From positions 27,778,524 through 27,842,523 of the forward strand of contig NC_134845.1 in assembly GCF_965363235.1 (NCBI RefSeq): a stretch of DNA of 64,000 bases. Reading direction: 5' to 3'. Every line of letters begins with the position of its first letter. Position 1 is the first letter of the stretch. This DNA comes from Mytilus galloprovincialis (taxonomy: Eukaryota; Mollusca; Bivalvia; Mytilida; Mytilidae). Below are positions 46,301 through 56,473 of this stretch, piece by piece. The position numbers and the translations under genes are program-made. The notes beneath the pieces are model-generated. The model was not told the DNA's origin and did no database searches. It saw only the letters and a list, made by a program, of their open reading frames with translations.

Positions 46301-49300
46301 ATTAAAAATCGCATTTTGAAATTGACATATGAATAAACAGCATTTTTCGAAATATCGCCCAAATTAAAATGCATTTTAGTCTTCAGGGGTTCAAATTAAC
46401 GGTGGTCCGAGGTCCGCGACCTTCCACTTTTGCAAGCGGACCTTCGTTTTGGTTACTAGCTACGCCCGACGGACCTTCAATTTGAAAGAAAATAAAAAAT
46501 AACTTCGCAGACCTTTTTATCAAAATTTCCAAATAAACGATCTCAAAATAAATTCTCATCTTTATTATTCATGACAGCAATATTCATTTTATCCAACCGC
46601 TAATTTTATACCGAAAATCGTTAAAAAGTAATTTGTAAATCCGAGTGAAATCGTATCTGACTGACAACATCAACATAGAAAAACAATGGATGCCATATAT
46701 AAACCGGAAATGAAGATAATTACAATACCGGATCAGTTTCCGGGACGGATAAGGGTAATTCCGGGTTTGCCGATCAAATACAATAAAAAAAATAATGTCA
46801 GGCTTGAAGTTGTGACAAAATACATCTAAGATTATGAAATATAATCACTAGAATTGAAAACCAAAAGATATATGGAAAAGAAAGAAAGACCAGAAAATAT
46901 TTTAGGTTGAAACTCAAAATTACTTAATAAGTTTTTTAGTTGACAAATTTCCATGTCAACATCCAATACAATGTGACAGCATTTTTCTTTTATCATTAAT
47001 ACATGTGGATATGACATGCAGATGTTTTTAAAGTGTAAACAAATTACTGCAATTCCAAGGGGTAATTTCTCCTCAATTTTTAGGGGCCTGTAAATAGCTG
47101 GAAGTTTCGTACTTTATTATCAAAAATAGTGCAACTAGATATGATACAATGTAACAAAGTAACAAGCTCTAGTGGACTTTTAAAATCGAGTTGAAGTAGT
47201 GTGAGCCCTGAGGTAATGATATGATACAATGTAACAAAGTAACAAGCTCTAGTGGACTTTTAAAATCGAGTTGAAGTAGTGTGAGCCCTGAGGTAATGAT
47301 ATAATTAGTAATTAATTACTAATCTTGGTTACAACACACCTACCAACAGTGACACCCTACCAAATAAAAAAAAATAAAGATAATATGAATTCATAATATA
47401 CAAGACAATTATATTTATTAGTTTATTGAACATATTATACAACAGTGACACTGACAATGTAACAAGATAACCTAACACCAAAGGCACAATAATTTTGTAT
47501 CTTACTGTGTTATAAAATATTTCAAGTAAAAGTAGGACCTGCAATTTAGGTTGTGGACCTTTCAGTTTTGAGTGTCAAAGGTCCTGGACCTTCCAGTACC
47601 AAATGTTAATTTGAACCCCTGTTAGTCTTAAATGACAAAATTGCAATAATTTACTGTACTTTGGAGACATTATCAATACCATATATATTTCAAAAGCAAT
47701 ATTTATATACTGATTTTTATATGACCGCAAAAATTTTTTGCGGTCGTACATGTATATTGGTATCACGTTGCGTCAGCGTCGTCAGAAGACGGATGGTTTC
47801 CGGATAATAACTTGAATATAAGTAAATAGAAATCAATAAACTTTAACACAATGTTTATAACCACAAAAAAAAGCTTGGGATTGATTTTGGGAGTTAATGT
47901 CCCTAGGGTTTAGGAATTAGGTGTCCAAAGGGGCACAAAACAAGCATTCATCTAGTGTCAGGACAACTTTAGTATAAGAAGATAGAAATCAATAAATCTT
48001 TAACACAATGTTTATAAACACAAAAGGAAGCTTGGGATTGATTTTGGGGGTTATGGTCTCTAAGGCTTAGGAATTAGGGGCCCAAAAGGGCCCAAAACAA
48101 GCATTTATCTAGTGTCAGGACAATAAGTTGTGCATAAGTATTTCAATTGTTCTGAAATTGTACCACAATGTTTAATACCATAAGTAGAAGGTTGGGATAT
48201 ATTTTAAGGGTTATGGGACAAACAGTCTAGGAATGAAGGGCTAAATGGGGCAAAAAACAAGCATTTTTTAGTTTCAAGACAATAGATTGGAGTTATCTTT
48301 CTTTGTCCAGAATGGTTGTTGAATCACCTTAAACCAATACTTTATGAAATCTTCTTTGAAAATTGGAGTTATCTTTCTTTGTTCAGAATAGTAGTTGAAT
48401 CAACTTAAGTCAATGCTATATACAATATGCAATGCAATATTCACTTTACTACCAATTGATAAATTAAAGCAATCTTTACCATTCAGTGATTACAAGCACT
48501 TTGATTACCATTCTAGGGTTATGCCCCTTTACAAGTGGAAAAATTGAAGAATTTTTTAGTTTCTGTTCTCTTAACTTAAGTTTGTCTTAACTAAATTTAA
48601 TAAAATGCGTATAATATGCTTATTACCTCTAAACTCAGTTTAAGTTCAATTTTTGGCAGCTTCACTTTTACAGTTCTAAAGTTATGTCCCTTTATAACGT
48701 GCTATGCTAGCGGGGGCATCGTCTGTGTCCCTTTGGACACATTCCCCATTTATTTTTTTAGAAGTTACTATTAGTTAATATTAATTTTAACCATGACTGT
48801 ATGACATTATATATTTTAATATTTTATGATGTATTTAAATGAGTAGTTAGTGTTGCAAACTCCATTAGAATTTGAAATGAGATCATTTTTGGAATAAGGG
48901 AAAGGGGGAGGTGAAAAAAAAATTGGGGGGGGGGGGGGGGGGTAAATTTTTCAGAAAAAAATAAAAAAAAAATTTCTTCAAATATTTTTTTTTTGGGAGG
49001 ATTAATGTTCAACAGCATAGTGAATTGCTCAAAAGCCAAAAAAAAATTTAAGTTCATAAAACCACATTCATTCTGTGTCAGAAACCTATGCTGTGTCAAC
49101 TATTTAATCACAGCTCGAATGTTGTGTTCATACTTGCCCCAACCGTTCAGGGTTTGACCTCTGCGGTCGTATAAAGCTGCGCCCTGGGGAGCACCTGGTT
49201 CCATTGGTGAAAGTTAATCAGATTGTTCAATTTACCGTAATTTCCTTTTTACAGATTGGTGGTGAATCTCGGCCAGTTCTCAGTGATAGGGAGGTTTCCA

Positions 49301-52188
49301 GAGATATTATTGGCACAGATAGCATGTTCCTTTGTGCATTTGTCTGTAAGTACTACTTTTGTTCAATAATGGGAAGTTAAAGATTTTGTTTTATAGTCAG
49401 TAAGATTACATTTTATATCACAGCATATAAATTATCATGAAATTTATTTAACAACTAGTGGTGTTTTGTGTTTGTTGTGTAGCTATTAGTTTCCTAACCT
49501 TATCTTAAAACTAAATTACACTTTTTTTCAGTGGCCTTCTTTTTTAACTGGATTGGACTATTATTTGCTATCTGTTTCTTCAACACCATAGCAGGACGAT
49601 GTGGAGCATTGTCTGGACTAGGACTTTCCATTGTAAAATGGGTGGCAATTTTCAAGGTTTGTCTAATTTATGTGACATAAAATTATTAACAAAAAGAAGA
49701 GATGGAATTTCAGAAAGTAACTGTTTCTAAGTCCACTAATAGCTATACTGAAAAAATATTATTCATATGCATCTCCTAAGAAAAGAAGTAGTTAGTAGAA
49801 AGTCTTCAAAAATGAACAAATGTTAATACCATATATCTCAAGGTTTTAATCACTAAGGGTTCAGACAATTGTGAGTACATTTATGAGAGTCTTTCAAAGA
49901 ACTATTAACGCTCAATACCTGAAAGGATTAAACACACACATAACCATAGATGTTCCTGACATGGGATAGGCATATTAACTTGACTTAATTCTTCAATTAC
50001 ACAATTACCAGTATCCTATTTATTTGAGGAAATTCACAGCTAAATCTACTGTTACATGAAAGGAGTAGGTCTGGTAAGGACCGATTTTGGCCTCAAATTT
50101 CAGGTTCATCTGACGAAAGATTTTGACCACTTTTTAATCACTGAAGTGTCTCTTTCATTTGATCAATAAGTTTATGTGAAAAATTTTAACTGATTTAGTC
50201 ATTAAAAACAATCTGATTCAAGCTCAAAGAGTCAAATATGAAAAATCTACCAAATATGCCAAAAAATGTCACTTTTCAGATGGTTTTGGTCAAAAATGAA
50301 AGTGGAGACATCCCTGTTCAGCCTCAACCTTTATATATGTTATGTATTATCATCAAATACCACTTACATTTCAATATTAAGGATAAATACGAATGTGGCC
50401 ACTTTTGTTTTACATGGAAACCATCTAAAATTTAACTAAAATGCTAGAATTGTGAAGATTTCAGTAATTTAGCATGACTTAATGGTGCTAGTACCCATAT
50501 AAATATGCATTTTATGGTAAAAAAACAGCCCATATTTATGTAGCAGAAGCATTCTACTGTCCAATAAATAACTAAAAGTTTACATTTTAACAATTTCGTA
50601 AAACTGCTATATTTTGGGTCCAAAAAGGGGCCTTACTGGACCTACTCCTTCGTATTTTTGTCTCATCTCATAATTAAATAATGAATTCAAGTGCACACAA
50701 ACCAACAAACGTAGTTCAGTAACAGCAAAATGACTTGAGTGTGTTGGTAAGCTTGCTCGCTAAAGTAAACTAGTCCCAATGATAACCAATCTATCTGTGT
50801 GTAGGACTAGACTACTAAAGGAAGGTTGTTACTAACCTAAACATGATTTCCTGGTTCAGCTTACAAGCATGCTAGCCAAAGATATAACTTTACTTACACA
50901 CTCAAGTCATTTTGCTGTAATGATTTTTTTTTTTTAAGTTCCAAAACTTTTAATTTATTTGACAGGGAATTCAAGGAAAAATGGATTACTTCCCTTTGTA
51001 TGCTTTCAATAGCAATTGAAAATGTCATTGTTTGTGTAGCATTATTGATGGTTTAATTGGCTATGAATGTACAAATATATTAACGTAAATATGTCTTTTC
51101 TGGTTCTATTGTGGTGTTGGATTGCTTTTCCATTAGTATATACAGCCTAGAGGTTCACATTTGCTTTAGATAATGAAAGTTGCAGCAGGACCTTTGAATT
51201 TTCAAGTTAAAGGTCACCTAAAAATAAATCCACATTTCTGTGTAAAGCTTCAGTGTAAAGAATAGGTAGTCAAAAATGAAGACAGAACCCATACTTCAAT
51301 GAATTAAACCCTTATAGGTTCTGAATCTCCATTTATTCTTAGTCTACAGTTTTCTGCAACTTTGGCATTTTAAAACTGCAAGTTAGTCAAAGAGCTAGTG
51401 ACAAATCTGTTGGATTAAGATTGATTGGAACATAATTCTCCCAAACTGCCATTGGAGAGCTCTTCCATTTATAACTCTTACGCTTTTATAATCTACTGCT
51501 TATTTGAGAAAGACAGAAAACAAAAGAAATAATTCTACCGACTTTATTGTAATATTTAACATATGTTTAACTTTTGCATGAATAAAAAGTATATTGATTA
51601 TCTATTATTGTAATTTATTACTTTCAGCACAATAAGTGGGCCGAGGGGTACGCACAGGAAGACTCATTTATCTGGTGGCTTTTAATGTTATGTGGTATGT
51701 TAATTTGACGTTATTTTATTTACTCTAAAAAGTGATGAAACTTTACATGATTAATAGTTTCAAACACTTATATTTCAACTAAGTATTACAATTATTTGCA
51801 TAAATTATATGAAACTTTTTTTACATTATTTATAGTTTCAAACAGTTATATTTCAACAAAATATTACAATCATATGCCAAAAAATGTATTGACGGGAAAT
51901 AGCATAAGAGTACTGTTAGGCAAAAAGAAAAGGTAGGCCTAGGTGCTCAATCAATTAAGAACCATCTTCTCATTCATGTTTTATACAACCATGTTGTGAA
52001 ATTCTCTCAGTCAAGTGTTTAAACTAACAACATTTTAGTTTATGGCTATTAATCTATCATTGTGTATATTTAAAATATATTTTTTTACAGGTCTGTTTGT
52101 ATTCTTGAGAGGAGCTATCCATTATGCTAAAGTAAAGTATGACTGGCATAGATCCAGGCAACAGAGAGGATATATGTTCACTTTATAA
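43357..52188 (+). CDS. NDFIP1: NEDD4 family-interacting protein (NDFIP1/2-like), 7 coding exons
   Basis: Exons: 43357-43386, 45616-45718, 46106-46212, 49255-49345, 49532-49656, 51628-51694, 52091-52188. All are GT-AG and in frame: 621 nt, 206 aa (human NDFIP1 about 221). The N-terminus MERSNVRYEVLVGEDE is cytosolic and is followed by WW-domain ligands PPAY, LPTY and LPSY, the last in LPSYEEAERTK, matching human LPSYDEAERTK. Three membrane spans follow: around FLCAFVLAFFFNWIGLLFAI, around GLGLSIVKWVAIF, and around FIWWLLMLCGLFVFLRGAI. The family sits in Golgi and endosome membranes and activates or recruits NEDD4/ITCH HECT ligases through the PY motifs. Similarity to NDFIP1 and NDFIP2 is about equal, so the symbol is for the family. 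The 30-nt first exon is short but has a good donor (gtatgt) and the right phase. AATAAA motifs at 52741 and 53570 are candidate 3' ends. Confidence 0.93.
43936..44405 (+). mobile_element. tRNA-derived SINE (NDFIP intron 1)
   Basis: The head (43936-44012) has an A-box-like TGGTCTAGTGGTGAAGAC and a B-box-like GAGTTCGATTCTC spaced as in a tRNA. A long conserved-looking body follows (tggttctctccaagtacttc, ggcttcctccaccataataac). The head resembles a tRNA but lacks a clean cloverleaf, so this is a SINE, not a tRNA gene. The body recalls central domains of broad invertebrate SINE superfamilies (Meta-SINE type possible). Confidence 0.7.
44412..44620 (+). repeat. Family G dispersed repeat
   Basis: caggaagatgtggtgtgagt, then gccaatgagacaactctcca, aggtcaatgtacggccttca and ctataaagggccccaaaatt. 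It directly follows the SINE. Confidence 0.65.
44962..45581. mobile_element. Inverted-repeat element ending 34 bp before NDFIP exon 2
   Basis: The left GACAGAAAGTCACAGGACAA is complementary to the right end (ttgtcctgtggctttctgtc). 'aaaaagtcacaggac' units are reiterated inside the right end. About 620 bp, no target duplication visible. The same end appears at base 1 of the window. Confidence 0.7.
46384..47621. mobile_element. Non-autonomous hAT element (NDFIP intron 3)
   Basis: The 17-bp perfect TIR CAGGGGTTCAAATTAAC is flanked by an 8-bp duplication, TTAGTCTT (46376-46383, 47622-47629). CAGGGG ends plus an 8-bp duplication define hAT. 1238 bp, no transposase. Subterminal 'ggtccgcgaccttcc' and 'aaaggtcctggaccttcc' motifs recur. 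It contains the 80-bp duplication at 47139-47298. Confidence 0.85.
47139..47298 (+). repeat. 80-bp tandem duplication
   Basis: atatgatacaatgtaacaaa ... gccctgaggtaatg occurs twice head-to-tail with no visible difference, so the duplication is recent. Confidence 0.9.
47718..49200 (+). mobile_element. Family B element, copy 2 (NDFIP intron 3)
   Basis: The 5' hairpin ACCGCAAAAA / TTTTTTGCGGT opens it. A CGTTGCGTCAGCGTCGTC microsatellite and ~150-bp cores follow, then a region nearly identical to copy 1 (including a G-run at 48926-48942), then ctgcggtcgtataaagctgc and the tggtt end 54 bp before exon 4. The ~35-bp array is absent. Family C sequence is inserted at about 48498-48752. Confidence 0.75.
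48498..48752 (+). mobile_element. Family C repeat, copy 3, nested in family B
   Basis: Starts near tctagggttatgccccttta. Ends ggggcatcgtctgtgtccct with the perfect hairpin TGTGTCC-cttt-GGACACA, then ttccccattt. Copy 1 of family B lacks this segment at the same place. Confidence 0.6.
50060..50650. mobile_element. TIR element in NDFIP intron 5
   Basis: The left AAGGAGTAGGTCTGGTAAGG matches the inverted right CCTTACTGGACCTACTCCTT with two mismatches; similarity continues inward (attttggcc / gggtccaaaa). 591 bp, no coding potential. Confidence 0.7.
50720..50920. mobile_element. MITE with long TIR (NDFIP intron 5)
   Basis: The left TAACAGCAAAATGACTTGAG and the right CTCAAGTCATTTTGCTGTAA pair. 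The centre has gataaccaatctatctgtgt followed by gtaggacta, shared with the MITE at 62451. Confidence 0.72.
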
Positions 52189-54022
52189 TTGGACAAACTT
52201 TGTAAAATTGGTACCCTTTGATTGTGTAGTAGTAATTTTCTAATTATTTAGAAAACTTATGTCAAGGTCTAGATTTAATTGAATGTTATCAAATTTACAA
52301 GGTTATGAACTAAGGGGTTTTCCATTCAAATGATGTGCAATGTTGCAAAAAATATTTCACAGTTTATATGGACAGAATTGCCTTTTCAATCATTTATTTT
52401 TTTGTTATCAAATTGAAAATAAGTACCATTAGTTGCAAATTTTGAAAGAGATATTCAAAGTGTGTAAATTATGTATGTGATCTTTTTTACCTGTCTTTTA
52501 TAGAATTGTGAAAAAGGTAACACACATTAAAATCTTTTATGATAGGGTTAATATTTCTTTAAAACTTTAATTGCAGAGCTGTTCTATAATAGAATTCTTG
52601 ATATTTATTCTCAGATAGAAATTTTGATAATCATATTAAACTATATAAGAGTTGTTAATAATCATTTAAAGAATAACATTATCCTTGGATGTGGTTAAGA
52701 TTTATCTTGAATTATATTTACTGGGAGATGGACATTGAGAAATAAATATGCCTTCTTGCACACAAATACATAATGAAATCTGATATATATGTATGCAAGG
52801 TACAGTTTTATCCTTTCTCTTTTTAAGTAGTGAGATTTCATCTTTTGCCATTGTATCTATGTTGTTGATATTTTACTGTTCATAATAGATATTTTTTTCT
52901 TAATCATATTTAAGTCTCCTACATTGGGTGCTTACTTTTATATAAAGTTCTTTTGTGGGATTATTCTACATTGTTGTTTTTAACTTGTATTTGTTGTAAA
53001 AAAAATAGAAATTGTACTGGATAGTACTTTATGGTTATTTAGTTGAAAATCTTTCATAAAATATAACATTAAAATTTATATGTGGTTTGTGGGGTTATTA
53101 TATATCATCAGTAAATGGACCATTGAATTTAGAAACAATTTTTACTTTTCTCGTCATGGTTAAATCAATTTTGTGGTAAAACATTCATATTTGCATACAG
53201 TACAGTTTTAATGTTGATATTACGTCGTAATTATTTTCTCTTTTAGAATCTAAAATTTAAGATATAATTAAAGTACAAAAAACTGTGTATTTTTAATGTT
53301 TTGGTCATGTTTGGGCAAAAAAAACCCACTTTGACGTGTTATATCCATTTGAAGTTTCTTATGAAATTTGTGTTACTAATACGATGATAATTTAATCTCA
53401 GTTTTAGATTTCGAAAAAAGGATAAAATCTGTGATACATTTCTGTTTCTGAAATTTTTATATTTAAATTATACGAAATTTATAACCAAAGATATTTGATT
53501 TAAAAAAAACACTAAAGCTTGTGATTTATGTAATTACTAAGAATATTGTATTGTGGTTTTCTATTCCAGAATAAAATTTTAGAGCTCATGGGTTTATGTC
53601 TTATTTCTTGACTTCCTACTATAGTTCCAGTTTGTTACTGAGCAGTACAGTATAGTGTGGGTGACCATCTAATGTCCCAAATACCTCATAATGTAATATT
53701 TTTTAACACATTAAGTATATGGTTGCATTTTAGTTGAGTAATAAAAAGCAACACATTTTTGTTTAAGAAATACCTATTACATATGTGGTAAAGTCATCTA
53801 TTTTTGAGCTTACTGAGTTATATTGGTTTCCAACTCAACACAATTTTCACAGACTGAGAAAAATATTTAATAATAAGGGTAAATGTATGCTATTGAGGTA
53901 TATGAATATCAGATGTGGTATTGTCAATAGTAAAGCTGTAACTGTTTAAAATAGGTGATCAGACCCAATCATGTCCAGAATATATGACTGTTTTAAAAGC
54001 AATGAGCAGACCTTAGATTTAC
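52189..54022. other. NDFIP 3' UTR region and flank
   Basis: AATAAA at 52741-52746 and 53570-53575 are candidate poly(A) signals. The sequence is otherwise AT-rich with few recognisable repeats up to about 54020. No gene seen. Confidence 0.5.
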
Positions 54023-54023
54023 T

Positions 54024-55131
54024 TTAGTTTTTATCAACTGCAAACAAATTTTTGCGCCGTATAATGGTATGTCGTCGTTGGAAGACGCATTTAGTGTCCG
54101 GACAATAACTTTAGATTTAGTGAATGGATCTGTATAAATTTTTACCAGAAGGTTTAAAAGCTCTAAAGGAAGGTTGGGATTGATTTTGGGGGTTATTGTC
54201 CCAATAGTTTCAGAATTAGGGGGCCAAAAATAAGCATTTTTGTAGTTTTCAAACAATAACTTGTGTTTAAGTGTATGGATTTCTCTGAAATTATACCACA
54301 AGTTTCCATACCATGAAGGGATGGTTAGTTATGACTTTGAGGGTTATGGCTGAAAATGTTTTGGAATAAGGGGATAAAAAAGGGAAATTAGGGGCAAAAA
54401 AAGGACGAAAACTAGGTTTTCCTGACAATTACTTTAGATTTAGTGAATGGATCTCTATAAATTTTTACCAGAAGGTTCAAAACCACTAAAGGAAAGTTGG
54501 GATTGATATTGGGGGTTATGGTCCCAATAGTTGAGGAATTAGGGGCCAAAAAGGGGGCCCAAAATAAGCATTTTTGTAGTTTTCAAACAATAACTTGTGT
54601 TTAAGTGTATGAATCTCTAAAATTATACCACAAGTTTCCATACCATTAAGGGATGGTTAGTAATGACTTTGGGAGGTTATGGCTCCAAATGTTTTAGAAT
54701 TAGGGGCAAAAAAAGGGGAATTAGGGAAAAAAAGGGGGGGAAACTAGGTTGTTCTGGTCAATGGACAATTAAGACAATTTAAAAGCAGTGTAAGGGAGGT
54801 AATTCGAAAACAGTTAACATACAATGTTTGGTATGTTCATGATTTACATCCCTTACACTACTTGCAAATAATGTATAAAGAAATGTCAGTTTTTGGACTT
54901 TTTGCAAAAAAAGGGGGGGGTGGTAGTAGTTTTCAATTTTTTTTCAAAATTTCTCAATAATTAATTGCACAATATTGCATATTAGATTTGTAAGATATTG
55001 TCATTTTTTTGTGTCAGAAACTCATATGTCAAAAATTTGATCACAATCCAAATTCAGTCCATACTTGCCCCAACTGTTCAGGGTTCGACATCTGCGGTCA
55101 TATAAAGCTGTGCCGTGCGGAGCACCTGGTT
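54024..55131 (+). mobile_element. Family B element, copy 3
   Basis: A decayed 5' end (actgcaaacaaatttttgcg) is followed by alternating core units (gggattgattttgggggtta) and a better-preserved right end, ctgcggtcatataaagctgt then gccgtgcggagcacctggtt. Confidence 0.65.
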
Positions 55132-56473
55132 ATCAGTAGCACTGTTGATTAAGAGAACATCATTTTGCTTTTAGATATCTTTTAAAAATCGGAATATGTT
55201 TTACCACTTACAATAAAAAAAAAAGTCTTACCCTTCAGAAACCTTCAACTAGACCTTTCTGAGTGATTAAAGGTCTAAACAGCAAATTGTAGTTACCAGA
55301 ATCAATCTTTATCAAGCTTTTGCTGATAATTTTACTGTTTTACATGTCATTATGAATAAGACTAACATCACAATGATAAAACATGAAAGGAACCATTCCT
55401 ATCAAACATCTTTAATCATTAAATTCATGAGAAGCTATGCCTGGAATTTCATAGATGAAATATTTGTTTTGGCAATGCATTTATAATTTAAACCTGATGA
55501 TTTTTTTCAATGAAAAAATCCTATGCGAATCAAGTATTTTAAAAAAAAGTATTCATGGAGGAAAGGGTTAACAGCCACAATATTACAAATGTTTCTCTTT
55601 TCCAGTTCTTTCATTTTCATGTATTTATTTAATATAAAAATTAGAAGATGTGGTATAAATGTGGATAAGACAACCATCAACAAGAGACCAAATGACATAG
55701 AAGTTAAAAACTTTCCCCATTTCCATTCTCAATTTTAACTATATGTCACTGTACAGCTCTCAACTATCAGTAAAATACAGAAATGAAAAATTTAAAACTA
55801 TTCAGATTAATCTGAAACAGCAATAATTAATCTTCGCATTTTTGTCCATTCTTAAAAAATTGCATATATTTATTAATGCACACAATAACGTCTGAATTTA
55901 CAGCTTATTGTAGGAGTTTTTTTCTTAATCTGTTTGTTGTTGACAGAAGGTATAGATTTAGGTTGCTCTATTTCTGTGATATACATTTGTCTTTTTTCTG
56001 GGTGATTTAGAGATTGGCTTATGGTATAGACAGCGGTGTATTATTGAAGACAACCTATATACACCTGTTAATGTCTTTTTATGTTTATTTTTTTCCTCAT
56101 TGACACACATTGCCTTTAACACACTGACTTTATTTCGTTGATTTAGAATAACATTTGTGGTTATCATACACAAAAAATATACGTAATCTGCTGTTGGTAA
56201 CTACATTGGATTTTCGAACTAGCAGTCGACATGCTAATTTTTCCACATGGCAGTCGATATTTAGGAGAAAAAGAATAGACTGGTCAGCTGAAAGTCAGAA
56301 TAATTGTGTCCAGCTATGGCAACGTATTATGCACCAGACTTATTAATTGTGAACGAGTCCGTTGAAATTCCAAGTTATTTGTAAAATGTTAGACAAAAAG
56401 ATCCAGCAAATGTCTTTATATATATGACGCTCTTATTTTTACAAATTTTCTTAAAAACAAAATGCTGTTAATA
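55132..56473. other. Intergenic DNA between NDFIP and the Ly6-like gene
   Basis: It contains a family G fragment (55640-55712, agaagatgtggtataaatgt) whose tail ccccatttccattctcaatt matches the repeat at 13745-13880. Frames at 55507-56346 look non-coding. Confidence 0.45.

Noticed and set aside
56155-56346. Plus-strand frame of 63 codons
   Set aside because: No motif or splice context, and it lies in the intergenic spacer beyond the 3' end of the Ly6-like gene.
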